14,091 bases of DNA, from the NCBI GenBank assembly GCA_945869245.1, contig CAMBOY010000048.1, positions 1-14,091 of the forward strand, in the 5' to 3' direction. The stretch comes from Hydrogenophaga intermedia. GTDB lineage: Bacteria; Pseudomonadota; Gammaproteobacteria; Burkholderiales; Burkholderiaceae_C. Positions within the stretch are counted from its first letter, which is position 1. Every line of letters starts with the position of its first letter. Under the pieces are notes generated by a model. It saw only the letters and a program-made list of their open reading frames with translations, was not told where the DNA came from and did no database searches. The position numbers and the translations under genes are program-made. Shown piece after piece: positions 1-9,369 of this stretch.

Positions 1-1056
1 TTCACCCTGAGCGATGGCAACTGGACGCCGCAGGTGAGCCTGCCGACCACAGCGGCAGACAAAGCCAGCATCAAGATCGTGTCCAACGCCGGCTATGGTG
101 CGCAAGTGCTACAAGCCAACACCGACGTGCCTTTGCCGTCGATGGGCCTGTCGCGCGGTCAAACCCTGCATTACCAATACAGCAGCGCCCGCCAACGCTG
201 GGAAGTGGTGGCCCCCACGGTCTGGGCCGCCAACAACGGGCAGCCACTCGCACTGGCCGCCGGCGCCGACCGCGTGGTGCGCGCTCGCATGGCCGACGGC
301 GCCTGGGCCGCTTCGCTGAACTTGCCTGCCACCGCCATCGACAACGCTTTGGTGCTGGTCAACTCCACCGCCCAGTGGAGCAGCCGCATCGACCCGAGCA
401 ACGTGTTGCACGCGTCCACCATGCCACTGCGCACCAACGACGCCTATGCTTTTTTGTTCAATGCCCGGCTGGGTAAGTGGGTGCTGCACAAGGGTCCTGA
501 GACCACGTTGGCGTGGACCAGCACCCAGCAGGGACAAATGCCCGCGCCCGCCACCGCCCTGACCCGCCTGAATCTGCCGGTGGGCACCAGCGGCGCCACC
601 GTGCGCTTGCCGTCCCGTGCGGGCGACCGCGATCGCATCGTGCTGACTTCCAGCGCCGACGCCCGAAACACCATCGCCAACACCTCTGTGCAGGGCGGCG
701 GCACCATGACCATTGGCAAAGGCCAGAGCTACGAGTTCATGTGGAACGCGTCGACCAACCACTGGGTACTGATGCAGGCGCCCCGCACCCAAGTCACCGC
801 ACAGAGCATTCGACAGATGATGATGCCGGCGCTGCAGACGCCCGTGACCGAGTTGCTCGCCTGGGACGGCAACTGGAAGCCCACCATCGCCCTGCCTTTT
901 CGCGCGCAAGCGGGCGATCGGGTGGTCGCCAAGTCGTCTGCCACGTGGAGTTTCCGGGTCATTGAGGTGAGCGCCATCAGCAACGTGGACCACACCGTCA
1001 GCACCGGCGAGGAAGTGGCCTTTGTGTACAACGGCCGAAGCTGGGCCCGCGAAACC
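1..1056 (+). repeat. Tandem protein-level repeat modules in the protease
   Basis: Four consecutive modules of about 70 (truncated), 94, 95 and 91 residues can be aligned by eye at roughly 1-216, 217-498, 499-783 and 784-1056. Each has a LP/ALP strand, a hydrophobic V/I-V-x-S strand, and a closing block: LHYQYSSARQRWEVV, YAFLFNARLGKWVL, YEFMWNASTNHWVL and VAFVYNGRSWA. The last module lacks the terminal tail and runs into the catalytic domain. The repetition is at protein level; I see no strong DNA-level repeat, so the duplications are old. Confidence 0.6.
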
Positions 1057-1626
1057 GACACCATCCGCATCCTCTTGTCCTACGGCCAGGGCGTCACCGC
1101 CCGCCTGGGTGCGGCCGCCGCGCGGGCGCGCCAGCTCGAATCGCTGCGCCTGACCAACGAGTCGCTGGCCAACTCGGGCGCCCGTTTCCGCTTCCAGGTC
1201 GCTGGCCTGCTGGAAGTGCCCAACTTGGGCACCACACTCAACGACGCCGTGACCCGCGGCCGAAACGACCCGACCATTCAAAACGAACGCAACCGCCTGC
1301 TGGCCGATGCGGTGTATTACGAAGGCATCGAGAGCGGTTGTGGTCTGGCTTGGGTCAATAGCACCCCGCACAACTACAACATGCTGTCCACCGGCAGCCT
1401 GAACTGCGGCACCACCGTGATGCGCCACGAGCTTGGCCACAACATGGGTCTGGGCCATGGCAATGGCGTCATTCCCACTGTCATGAGTGGCAACGCCGTG
1501 CCCTATTTCGCCACGCCACACCGCTTTGACGCATCACTGGGCGTGGCCAAGGGTCACCTGGCCACCGTGCCGGACGAAGTGACCCCCATGGACCGCAACG
1601 CCCCGGCGGTGTCGCGCTTCCGCTGA
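1..1626 (+). CDS. Secreted metzincin-type zinc metalloprotease (reprolysin-like), 5' end outside window
   Basis: The reading frame is open from base 1, so the true start lies upstream; the GTG at 34 is only the first internal start. The C-terminal domain (about 1063-1626) carries the metzincin zinc site HELGHNMGLGH, with the three His at 1426, 1438 and 1456 and the catalytic Glu at 1429. A Met-turn VMSG follows (Met at 1483). An upstream segment reading ADAVYYEGIESGCGLAWVN (about 1303-1359) fits the 'aD.v.l....CG.A' block of bacterial reprolysin-like (M12B-type) peptidases. The N-terminal two thirds are about four degenerate beta-rich repeats, each ending in a Tyr-x-Phe-x-Tyr/Trp-Asn ... Trp block. 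These probably act as binding or spacer modules. By family it should be an exported protease, but no signal peptide is visible because the N-terminus is missing. The next gene starts 5 bases after the stop and may encode a propeptide-like partner. The protease fold is well supported; substrate and exact subfamily are unknown. Confidence 0.8.
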   Translation, partial: FTLSDGNWTPQVSLPTTAADKASIKIVSNAGYGAQVLQANTDVPLPSMGLSRGQTLHYQYSSARQRWEVVAPTVWAANNGQPLALAAGADRVVRARMADGAWAASLNLPATAIDNALVLVNSTAQWSSRIDPSNVLHASTMPLRTNDAYAFLFNARLGKWVLHKGPETTLAWTSTQQGQMPAPATALTRLNLPVGTSGATVRLPSRAGDRDRIVLTSSADARNTIANTSVQGGGTMTIGKGQSYEFMWNASTNHWVLMQAPRTQVTAQSIRQMMMPALQTPVTELLAWDGNWKPTIALPFRAQAGDRVVAKSSATWSFRVIEVSAISNVDHTVSTGEEVAFVYNGRSWARETDTIRILLSYGQGVTARLGAAAARARQLESLRLTNESLANSGARFRFQVAGLLEVPNLGTTLNDAVTRGRNDPTIQNERNRLLADAVYYEGIESGCGLAWVNSTPHNYNMLSTGSLNCGTTVMRHELGHNMGLGHGNGVIPTVMSGNAVPYFATPHRFDASLGVAKGHLATVPDEVTPMDRNAPAVSRFR

Positions 1627-1631
1627 GTGCC

Positions 1632-2387
1632 ATGCGCACCCCGTATCGGATCGGCTTGGCCGCGGCCGTTTTGCTGGCCGCAGGCCTGCTGTGGACAGCC
1701 TGGCGTCCCGGCGCGCCTGCGCCGGGCGTGGTGCTGGCGCCCGGGTTAGCTCCCGCTGCGCTGGCTCCGGCCGAGAGCATGGCGGTGCTGCCCGCCTCGG
1801 ACGGGGGCATTCCCGAAAGGCTCCTCATGGGCGAACGCTACACCGACGTGGTCTCGCGCATCCGTGCCCGTCAGGTCGATGGCCGCCCTCTGTTTGCCAA
1901 CGAACAGGCCTTTGCCCAGGCACGCCAGCAACAAGTGCTGTTTGCCGCCGGTGTGCCGCCCCGAGAGGCCGCCGCTTCGGCATTGGCCGACCCGCGCCGC
2001 TTGCAAGACGGGCGCGAGTGGATCCGCTACGACCTGCAGGTGCTCGCCGCTCGCGCCGAAGGCGACCGCTTTCTGTTGCCCCTGCAAGGCGGCCGCGCTG
2101 CTCAAGCCGAAATCGATGCGGTCGACATGGTCGACGGCCAGTACCGCTGGAGCGGCCGCCTGCTCGGCCCCGAAGGCGGCACCTTCACCATCACCCAGGT
2201 GTTTGGCGACCAATACGCCATCGGCGCCATCCGCACGCCGGCCGGTGAATTTCTGCTGGAGGCCAAAGGCGGCACCGGCTGGATGGTCGACTCAGGCCAA
2301 GAGTTCTTCTTGCCGCCCGACGGCAACGACACCATCAGCGACGACGGTTCACACCTGAACCACGCGCACCACGGCCACAAGCACTGA
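1632..2387 (+). CDS. Exported or anchored propeptide-like protein with His-rich tail
   Basis: 251 residues. The ATG at 1632 is 5 bases after the protease stop, so the two are very likely co-transcribed. Residues 8-22 form a hydrophobic signal or anchor helix after a short basic start, followed by an Ala/Pro-rich linker to about residue 48. Residues about 147-221 read like the propeptide of bacterial reprolysin-like proteases: a FLLPLQGG strand, RWSGRLLG, a T-I-T strand, then a G-x-I-x-TP-x-G-x-F-L-L-E hairpin and GGTGWMVD. I recognise this pattern from N-terminal regions of such proteases, but here it is a separate chain. The tail (residues 241-251) has six His in eleven residues and could bind zinc or another metal. 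I infer an inhibitor, chaperone or zinc-handling partner for the upstream protease. A plain hypothetical periplasmic protein remains possible. Confidence 0.55.
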   Translation: MRTPYRIGLAAAVLLAAGLLWTAWRPGAPAPGVVLAPGLAPAALAPAESMAVLPASDGGIPERLLMGERYTDVVSRIRARQVDGRPLFANEQAFAQARQQQVLFAAGVPPREAAASALADPRRLQDGREWIRYDLQVLAARAEGDRFLLPLQGGRAAQAEIDAVDMVDGQYRWSGRLLGPEGGTFTITQVFGDQYAIGAIRTPAGEFLLEAKGGTGWMVDSGQEFFLPPDGNDTISDDGSHLNHAHHGHKH

Positions 2388-2414
2388 GCGGTGCCGGGCG
2401 CTCAAACCACTTTG

Positions 2415-3122
2415 TCAAAACGCCCCGGCAAAGCGGTAACGCGAGGCCGGGTGCCAGAGCGACGCCACCGACGCCACCTTGCCCAGCGAACGCGTTTGGC
2501 GGTGCAACACCAGGCAAGGCTCGCTGGGTGGCATGGCCAGCATCTCGGCCACCGCCGGCGGCGGCAGCACCGCCTCAATCACAAACGACACGCCTTTGAG
2601 CGGCGCCACCCGCATCAGGTAGGCGTTGGGCGTTTGGGTGGCAAAGTCTTGCGCCAGATAGTCGGGCGCTACGGCGGGGTTCACATGCCGGTCTTCCACC
2701 TGAATCGGCACGCCGTTTTCAAAATGCACCACCACCGAATGGAACACCTGGCTGCCCGGCGGCACGCCCAGGCGTTGGGCCAGTGCCTCGTTGGCTTTCA
2801 CGCGCTCCAGCCGGTGCAGCTCGCTGCGGTGGGCGTGGCCGCGCGCCGCAATTTCGTCGGCGATGTTGCGAATCTCCACCAAGGTGGACTGGTACTTTTG
2901 CTGCGCCACATACGTGCCTGAGCCCTGGCGCCGCTCCAGAATCTGCTCGTCGCTCAGCTCGCGCAGGGCGCGGTTCACCGTCATGCGCGACACGCCAAAG
3001 GTGCGCGCCAGCGCTTCTTCGCCCGGAATGGCATCGCCTTCTTGCCACACGCCGGTGTGGATCTGCGCCAGCACATGGGCCTTGACCTGGCGGTAAGCGG
3101 GCACAGCGGGGGCGTTTTTCAT
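2415..3122 (-). CDS. hutC: Histidine utilisation repressor HutC (GntR family)
   Basis: 235 residues from the ATG at 3120-3122. A longer upstream frame exists but it runs through the divergent hut promoter and reads as non-protein, so the start at MKNAPAVPAY is chosen. Residues about 8-75 are the GntR winged helix-turn-helix: EGDAIPGEEALARTFGVSR, MTVNRALREL, then the wing QGSGTYVA. Residues about 85-232 are the UTRA/HutC effector domain, with HFENGVPIQVEDRHVNP and the terminal WHPASRYRF typical of HutC. In characterised HutC proteins the inducer is urocanate (in some species also formiminoglutamate), which releases the repressor from operators at hut genes. It is divergent from hutU with 100 bp between the starts, which holds a matching operator. 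It converges on the upstream gene with 27 bp between the stops. Confidence 0.93.
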   Translation of the reverse strand: MKNAPAVPAYRQVKAHVLAQIHTGVWQEGDAIPGEEALARTFGVSRMTVNRALRELSDEQILERRQGSGTYVAQQKYQSTLVEIRNIADEIAARGHAHRSELHRLERVKANEALAQRLGVPPGSQVFHSVVVHFENGVPIQVEDRHVNPAVAPDYLAQDFATQTPNAYLMRVAPLKGVSFVIEAVLPPPAVAEMLAMPPSEPCLVLHRQTRSLGKVASVASLWHPASRYRFAGAF

Positions 3123-3140
3123 CGCGGTCACGGGGTTGAT

Positions 3141-3168
3141 TGGACAGACCAGTTTACTTTGCTTTAAT
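3141..3168 (+). promoter_or_regulatory. Predicted sigma70 promoter of the hutUHIG operon
   Basis: TGGACA at 3141-3146 matches the -35 consensus at 5 of 6 positions. TTTAAT at 3163-3168 matches the -10 consensus at 5 of 6 positions. The spacer is 16 bp. The predicted transcription start near 3175 falls inside the TGTATATACA operator, which would give simple steric repression. Position and spacing support it; the start site has not been mapped. Confidence 0.5.
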
Positions 3169-3169
3169 T

Positions 3170-3179
3170 TGTATATACA
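3170..3179. promoter_or_regulatory. HutC operator TGTATATACA
   Basis: A perfect 10-bp palindrome TGTATATACA lies in the hutC-hutU intergenic region and closely matches the TTGTATATACAA-type HutC operators described in Pseudomonas and enteric bacteria. The site is flanked by T-rich sequence on both sides. It overlaps the predicted hutU transcription start. A second imperfect element, GTACCTGTAC (3198-3207), lies between it and the hutU ribosome binding site and may be a weaker HutC site. Confidence 0.7.
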
Positions 3180-3222
3180 TTTCAGCACATTGAAACAGTA
3201 CCTGTACACACAAGGAGACGCC

Positions 3223-5007
<1,785 letters not shown>

Positions 5008-5035
5008 TTTCCCTTCCTCCGACATACTGGTCTTT

Positions 5036-6589
5036 ATGCAATCTGCTCTCACCATCCTCCCCGGCCAACTGAGCTTGGCCGACCTGCGCGCCGTCTGGCA
5101 AGCCCCGGTGCACGCCACGCTGCACGCCAGTGCCCACGCCGACATCGCCGCCTCGGCCGCCGCCATCCAAGCCATCGTGGCCAAAGGCGACGCGGCCTAC
5201 GGCATCAACACCGGTTTTGGCAAACTCGCCAAAACCCGCATCCCCGACGAACAGCTCGAGCTGCTGCAACGCAACCTGATCCTGTCGCACTCGGTGGGCA
5301 CGGGCGAGCCCATGAGCGATGCCACCGTGCGCCTGGTCATGCTCACCAAAGCGGCCAGCTTGGCGCGCGGGTTTTCGGGCGTGCGCCCGGTGGTCATCGA
5401 CACACTGCTGGCCGTGCTCAACGCGGGCATCGTGCCGCACATCCCGGTCAAAGGCTCGGTCGGTGCCTCGGGCGATTTGGCCCCGCTCTCGCACATGACC
5501 TTGGCCCTCATGGGCGAAGGCCCGGTGCGCGTGAACGGCCAAACGGTCAAGGCCGCCGACGCGCTCCAAGCCGCTGGCATCGCGCCGCTCACGCTGGCCG
5601 CCAAAGAAGGTTTGGCGCTGATCAACGGCACGCAGGTGTCCACCGCGCTGGCGCTGCACGGTCTGTTCATGGCCGAGCGTTTGTTGGAGGCCGGTGCTGT
5701 GACCGGCGCGCTCAGCGTGGATGCGGCCAAGGGCAGCGACGCGCCCTTTGATGCGCGCATCCACACCGCGCGCGGCCAGCCCGGCCAGATCGCCTTGGCC
5801 CAAGCCATGCGCGAGCTGCTGGCCGGCAGCGCCATCCGCCAATCGCACTTGGACAACGACGAACGCGTGCAAGACCCCTACAGCCTGCGCTGCCAGCCAC
5901 AGGTCATGGGCGCTTGCCGCGACCAGATCGCCCACGCCGCCCGCACCTTGCTGACCGAAGCCAACGCCGTCACCGACAACCCGCTGGTGTTCACCGACAC
6001 CGGCGAGGTGCTCTCGGGTGGCAACTTCCACGCCGAGCCCGTGGCCTTTGCCGCCGACGGCTTGGCGCTGGCCATCGCCGAAATCGGCGCGCTGGCCGAG
6101 CGGCGCATCGCGCTGCTGATCGACAGCACGCTCTCGGCCTTGCCGCCGTTTTTGGTCAACAACCCCGGGCTCAACAGCGGCTTCATGATCGCGCACGTCA
6201 CCGCCGCCGCGCTGGCCAGCGAAAACAAATCGCACGCCCACCCCGCCAGCGTGGACAGCCTGCCCACCAGCGCCAACCAAGAAGACCACGTCAGCATGGC
6301 CACCTTCGCGGGCCGGCGCTTGGCCGAGATGGCCGACAACACCGCCACCATCCTGGGCATCGAGTGGCTGGCCGCCGCGCAGGGCGTGGACTTTCACCGC
6401 CCGCTGGCCAGCTCGGCCCCGCTGGAAGCCGCACACGCGCTCTTGCGCGCCCAAGTGGCCCGCTACGACGCCGACCGCCTGTTCGCGCCCGACATCGAAG
6501 CCGCCAAAGCCCTGGTGCTGGGCGGCGCGCTGCACAGCGTGCAACCCAGCTTGTGGGCCACGCTGTGGCGCGACACCGTGAGCGCCTGA
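5036..6589 (+). CDS. hutH: Histidine ammonia-lyase
   Basis: 517 residues, usual length for the family. The enzyme deaminates L-histidine to urocanate and ammonia, the first step of the pathway. The Ala144-Ser145-Gly146 triad in GSVGASGDLAPLSHM (codons 5465-5473) forms the MIO electrophilic cofactor. The active-site Tyr55 lies in AYGINTGFG. Also present are QDPYSLRC, NPLVF, SGGNFH and the C-terminal TSANQEDHVSM block. The gene starts 28 bp after hutU. The leader between them is pyrimidine-rich with no clear Shine-Dalgarno, so translation may be coupled to hutU or start weakly. The large open frame on the opposite strand is a codon-bias shadow. Confidence 0.96.
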   Translation: MQSALTILPGQLSLADLRAVWQAPVHATLHASAHADIAASAAAIQAIVAKGDAAYGINTGFGKLAKTRIPDEQLELLQRNLILSHSVGTGEPMSDATVRLVMLTKAASLARGFSGVRPVVIDTLLAVLNAGIVPHIPVKGSVGASGDLAPLSHMTLALMGEGPVRVNGQTVKAADALQAAGIAPLTLAAKEGLALINGTQVSTALALHGLFMAERLLEAGAVTGALSVDAAKGSDAPFDARIHTARGQPGQIALAQAMRELLAGSAIRQSHLDNDERVQDPYSLRCQPQVMGACRDQIAHAARTLLTEANAVTDNPLVFTDTGEVLSGGNFHAEPVAFAADGLALAIAEIGALAERRIALLIDSTLSALPPFLVNNPGLNSGFMIAHVTAAALASENKSHAHPASVDSLPTSANQEDHVSMATFAGRRLAEMADNTATILGIEWLAAAQGVDFHRPLASSAPLEAAHALLRAQVARYDADRLFAPDIEAAKALVLGGALHSVQPSLWATLWRDTVSA

Positions 6590-6594
6590 ACACC

Positions 6595-7809
6595 ATGGCA
6601 AACGCCACCCTGTTTCGCGACTGCACCCTCGCCACCCTGCACGGCGGCGACTGGGGCCTGATCGAGCGCGGCGCCCTGCTGGCGCAAGACGGCGCCATCG
6701 CCTGGGTGGGACCCGAGCGCGATCTGCCCGCCGGCTTGGTCGTGCACGCCGAACAGTCGCTGCAAGGCGCGCTGCTCACGCCTGGCCTGATCGACTGCCA
6801 CACGCACCTGGTCTACGGCGGGCACCGCGCCCATGAAGCCGAGCTGCGCCTGCAAGGTGCCACGTATGAAGAGATTGCCCGCGCCGGCGGTGGCATCCGC
6901 TCCACCGTGGCCGCCACCCGCGCCGCCAGCGAAGCCGATTTGCTGCGCAGCGCTTGCAGCCGCGCCGACGCCCTGATGCGCGAAGGCCTCACCACCATCG
7001 AGGTCAAGTCTGGCTACGGCCTCACGCTGGCCGACGAAGCCAAGTGCTTGCGCGTGGCCCGCGCCTTGGGCGAATCGCGCGCGCTGAGCGTGCGCACCAC
7101 CTACCTCGGTGCCCACGCGCTACCACCCGAATTCGAGGGCCGCGCCGACGACTACATCAGCGCCGTCTGCGACTGGATGGCGCCACTGCACGCGCAGGGG
7201 CTGGTGGACGCGGTGGACGCGTTTTGCGACACCATCGGCTTCACCCCCGCGCAAACCCGGCGCGTGTTCAACGCCGCACAAGCGCTGGGCCTGCCGGCCA
7301 AGCTGCACGCCGAACAGCTCAGCCACCAAGGCGGCGCCGAGCTCGCCGCCAGTTTTGGTGCGCTGTCGTGTGACCACATCGAACACCTGAGCACCGAGGG
7401 CATTGCCGCCATGCGCGCCGCTGGCACGGTGGGGGTGTTGCTGCCCGCCGCTTGGTATTGCTTGCGCGACACCACCCCGCCGCCCGTGGCCGCGCTGCGC
7501 CAAGCCGGTGTGCCCATGGCCGTGTCCACCGACCACAACCCCGGCAGCTCGCCCTGCTTGTCGCTGCTGACCGCCATGCACATGGCTTGCACCTTTTGGC
7601 GTTTGACGCCGCTCGAAGCGCTGCTGGGCACCACCACACACGCCGCCCAAGCGCTGGGCCTGCACGACCGCGGCACCTTGGCGCTGGGCCAACGCGCCGA
7701 CTTGGCCGCCTGGTCAGTCAACCACCCGAACGAGCTGACCTATTGGCTCGGCGGCCAAGCCTGCACGGGCCGCGCCGTGGCCGGCCAGTGGCTGCCCTTG
7801 AACACTTGA
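6595..7809 (+). CDS. hutI: Imidazolonepropionase
   Basis: 404 residues. The ATG at 6595 is 5 bp after the hutH stop; the frame stays open far upstream inside hutH, but only this start gives the family's normal N-terminus. It is a metal-dependent hydrolase of the amidohydrolase fold that opens imidazolonepropionate to N-formimino-L-glutamate. Metal and catalytic motifs seen: CHTHLVYGG (His69, His71), KSGYGL, KLHAEQ (His238, Glu240), CDHIEHLS, and STDHNPG (Asp313). The C-terminal GxLALGQRADLAAW strand is typical of the composite beta domain of amidohydrolases. Third gene of the operon. Confidence 0.96.
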   Translation: MANATLFRDCTLATLHGGDWGLIERGALLAQDGAIAWVGPERDLPAGLVVHAEQSLQGALLTPGLIDCHTHLVYGGHRAHEAELRLQGATYEEIARAGGGIRSTVAATRAASEADLLRSACSRADALMREGLTTIEVKSGYGLTLADEAKCLRVARALGESRALSVRTTYLGAHALPPEFEGRADDYISAVCDWMAPLHAQGLVDAVDAFCDTIGFTPAQTRRVFNAAQALGLPAKLHAEQLSHQGGAELAASFGALSCDHIEHLSTEGIAAMRAAGTVGVLLPAAWYCLRDTTPPPVAALRQAGVPMAVSTDHNPGSSPCLSLLTAMHMACTFWRLTPLEALLGTTTHAAQALGLHDRGTLALGQRADLAAWSVNHPNELTYWLGGQACTGRAVAGQWLPLNT

Positions 7810-7826
7810 ACCCGAGGCCCCACGCC

Positions 7827-8774
7827 ATGCCCCAGCTCGCCCCCACACCCTGGACCGGTCGCCACGACACCGAAGACAGCGCCGCGCCCGAACGCTTGGC
7901 GCGCTGGCACCACCGCGTGCAGCCTTGGCACCCCCAAGCGACAGGCGGTGTGGTGCTGATCGGTTTTGCGGTGGACGAAGGCGTGCGCCGCAACCAAGGC
8001 CGCACCGGCGCGGCCGCTGGCCCCGCCGCGTTGCGCCAAGCCTTGGCCAACCTGCCCGCCCCCGCCGCCACCGCGCTGTGGGACGCCGGCACCGTGCACT
8101 GCGAAGCCCAAGCGCTGGAAGCCGCCCAAGCCGAACTCTCGGCCACCGTGGCCCAAGTGCGCGCCCAAGGCGGCTTGCCACTGGTGCTCGGCGGCGGCCA
8201 CGAAATCGCTTGGGGCACCTTTGGTGGGCTGGTGCACGAAGGGCGCACACCCGGGCGCTTGTTGGTGCTCAACCTCGATGCGCATTTCGACCTGCGCCAC
8301 GCCGCCGCGCCCAACAGCGGCACACCATTCGCGCAAATGCACGCGTGGTGCGCATCACAAGGCCAAGGCTTTCACTACACCGTGCTCGGCATCAGCCGCT
8401 TTGCCAACACACCTGCGCTGTTCGACCGCGCCCGCGACACCGGCACCCGCTGGCGCCTCGACGAAGCCCTGCAAACCCCCGCCGACTGGGCCCAAGCCCA
8501 GGCCGAACTGGCGCAAGACCTGCAAGCCTGCGACGCGGTGTACCTGACCATCTGCCTGGACGTGCTGAGCGCCGCCGTGGCGCCCGGCGTGTCCGCCCCG
8601 GCCGCGCTGGGCGTGCCCATGGCTTTCGTTGAAGCGGTGATCGAACAGGTCAAAGCCAGCGGCAAACTCATCGCCGCCGACATGGCCGAACTCAACCCCA
8701 ACTTCGACCGCGACGGCCAAACCGCCCGCGTGGGTGCTCGGTTACTGGCGCGGGTGACGGGCTTGCCGGGCTGA
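7827..8774 (+). CDS. hutG: Formimidoylglutamase (ureohydrolase family)
   Basis: 315 residues. The ATG at 7827 is 17 bp after hutI, with CCGAGG just upstream. It hydrolyses N-formimino-L-glutamate to L-glutamate and formamide. It belongs to the arginase/agmatinase fold: GGGHE (His125), NLDAHFD (Asp151, His153, Asp155), and a third motif TICLDVLSAAVAPGVSAP. In arginases this last motif is S-x-D-x-D; here the first Asp position is Cys243 and the second is Asp245. I believe some HutG proteins share this, but could not verify it. APGVSAPA is characteristic of HutG rather than arginase. It is the last hut gene. No HutF (deiminase) is present, so the operon encodes the direct formamide-producing route. 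Confidence 0.9.
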   Translation: MPQLAPTPWTGRHDTEDSAAPERLARWHHRVQPWHPQATGGVVLIGFAVDEGVRRNQGRTGAAAGPAALRQALANLPAPAATALWDAGTVHCEAQALEAAQAELSATVAQVRAQGGLPLVLGGGHEIAWGTFGGLVHEGRTPGRLLVLNLDAHFDLRHAAAPNSGTPFAQMHAWCASQGQGFHYTVLGISRFANTPALFDRARDTGTRWRLDEALQTPADWAQAQAELAQDLQACDAVYLTICLDVLSAAVAPGVSAPAALGVPMAFVEAVIEQVKASGKLIAADMAELNPNFDRDGQTARVGARLLARVTGLPG

Positions 8775-8783
8775 TCTGTGGCC

Positions 8784-8816
8784 CATTTCTGTAGATGATA
8801 GTAATATACAGAAATG
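8784..8816. promoter_or_regulatory. Perfect 10-bp inverted repeat over the brnT start codon, candidate autoregulatory operator
   Basis: CATTTCTGTA (8784-8793) and TACAGAAATG (8807-8816) are exact reverse complements separated by 13 bp. The right arm contains the brnT ATG. This is the typical position of an operator bound by an antitoxin or toxin-antitoxin complex. It lies 9 bp after the hutG stop, but there is no following T-run, so a terminator role is less likely. As RNA it could also sequester the toxin start codon, which has no visible Shine-Dalgarno. Confidence 0.6.
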
Positions 8817-9116
8817 CTGAATTGGGCCAACATCACCGGATTCGACTGGGACGCTGGAAACGAGCGCAAGAACGAGAAGCACGGCGTCACCATGGCTGAA
8901 GCCGAGCAGATGTTTTTTAATGAACCGCTGCTCCTGCTTCACGACCAGATGCACAGCCAACAGGAAGTGAGACTGCACGCCCTGGGTGTCACCGACGACG
9001 GCCGCAGACTGCACATCACCTTCACCCTGAGGCAATCCCATCAGCTGATTCGCGTGATTTCAGCCCGAGACATGAATAAAAAGGAGCGTGCCGCTTATGA
9101 ACAAGCCAGCATCTAA
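8814..9116 (+). CDS. brnT: BrnT family toxin (DUF497)
   Basis: 100 residues. BrnT toxins are small RelE-fold ribonucleases that block translation and are neutralised by a ribbon-helix-helix antitoxin. The family signature is clear: FDWDAGNERKNEKHGV (residues 10-25), then EAEQMFF, and a C-terminal RVISARDMNKKERAAYE. The gene starts 39 bp after hutG and overlaps the antitoxin gene by 20 bases, so the two are one transcription unit. The start codon is inside an inverted repeat with no ribosome binding site, consistent with weak toxin translation. It could ride on hut operon transcription unless it has its own promoter. Confidence 0.9.
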   Translation: MLNWANITGFDWDAGNERKNEKHGVTMAEAEQMFFNEPLLLLHDQMHSQQEVRLHALGVTDDGRRLHITFTLRQSHQLIRVISARDMNKKERAAYEQASI

Positions 9117-9369
9117 GGCGCCGGTTCCCCACTTCAACACCGAAGCCGACGAAAGAGCCTACTGGGAGACCCACGACTCCACAGACCACCTGGACTGGTC
9201 CAAGGCCGAAAAGGTCCGCTTGCCCAAGCTGCGGCCCACCACCAAAACCATTTCCTTGCGCCTGCCTCAGCACCTGCTGGACAGCATCAAGGTGGCGGCC
9301 AACGCGCGAGACGTGCCTTATCAGTCCCTCATCAAGGTATGGCTTCAAGAGAAACTGCATGGCCACTGA
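9097..9369 (+). CDS. CopG-type ribbon-helix-helix antitoxin partner of BrnT
   Basis: 90 residues. The ATG at 9097 is chosen over the in-frame GTG at 9088 because AAGGAG at 9081-9086 is correctly spaced (10 bases) for the ATG only. The N-terminal part FNTEADERAYWETHDSTDHL and the block DWSKAEKVRLPKL are typical of the CopG antitoxin family paired with BrnT (PF12441, as I recall). Residues about 49-86, TISLRLP then LLDSIKVAANARDVPYQSL, form the ribbon-helix-helix DNA-binding fold. It should neutralise the toxin and repress the pair, probably at the inverted repeat over the brnT start. The stronger ribosome site than that of the toxin fits antitoxin excess. Confidence 0.88.
   Translation: MNKPASKAPVPHFNTEADERAYWETHDSTDHLDWSKAEKVRLPKLRPTTKTISLRLPQHLLDSIKVAANARDVPYQSLIKVWLQEKLHGH

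Noticed and set aside
109..1521. 470-codon minus-strand open frame opposite the protease
   Set aside because: Codon-bias shadow with low-complexity translation; the plus-strand frame has a complete zinc-binding site.
5914..6594. Upstream extension of the hutI frame inside hutH
   Set aside because: The extended part is Arg/Pro/His-rich out-of-frame hutH; the family N-terminus begins at 6595.
8784..8816. Inverted repeat as a hut operon terminator
   Set aside because: No T-run follows and the right arm contains the toxin start codon; an operator role fits better.
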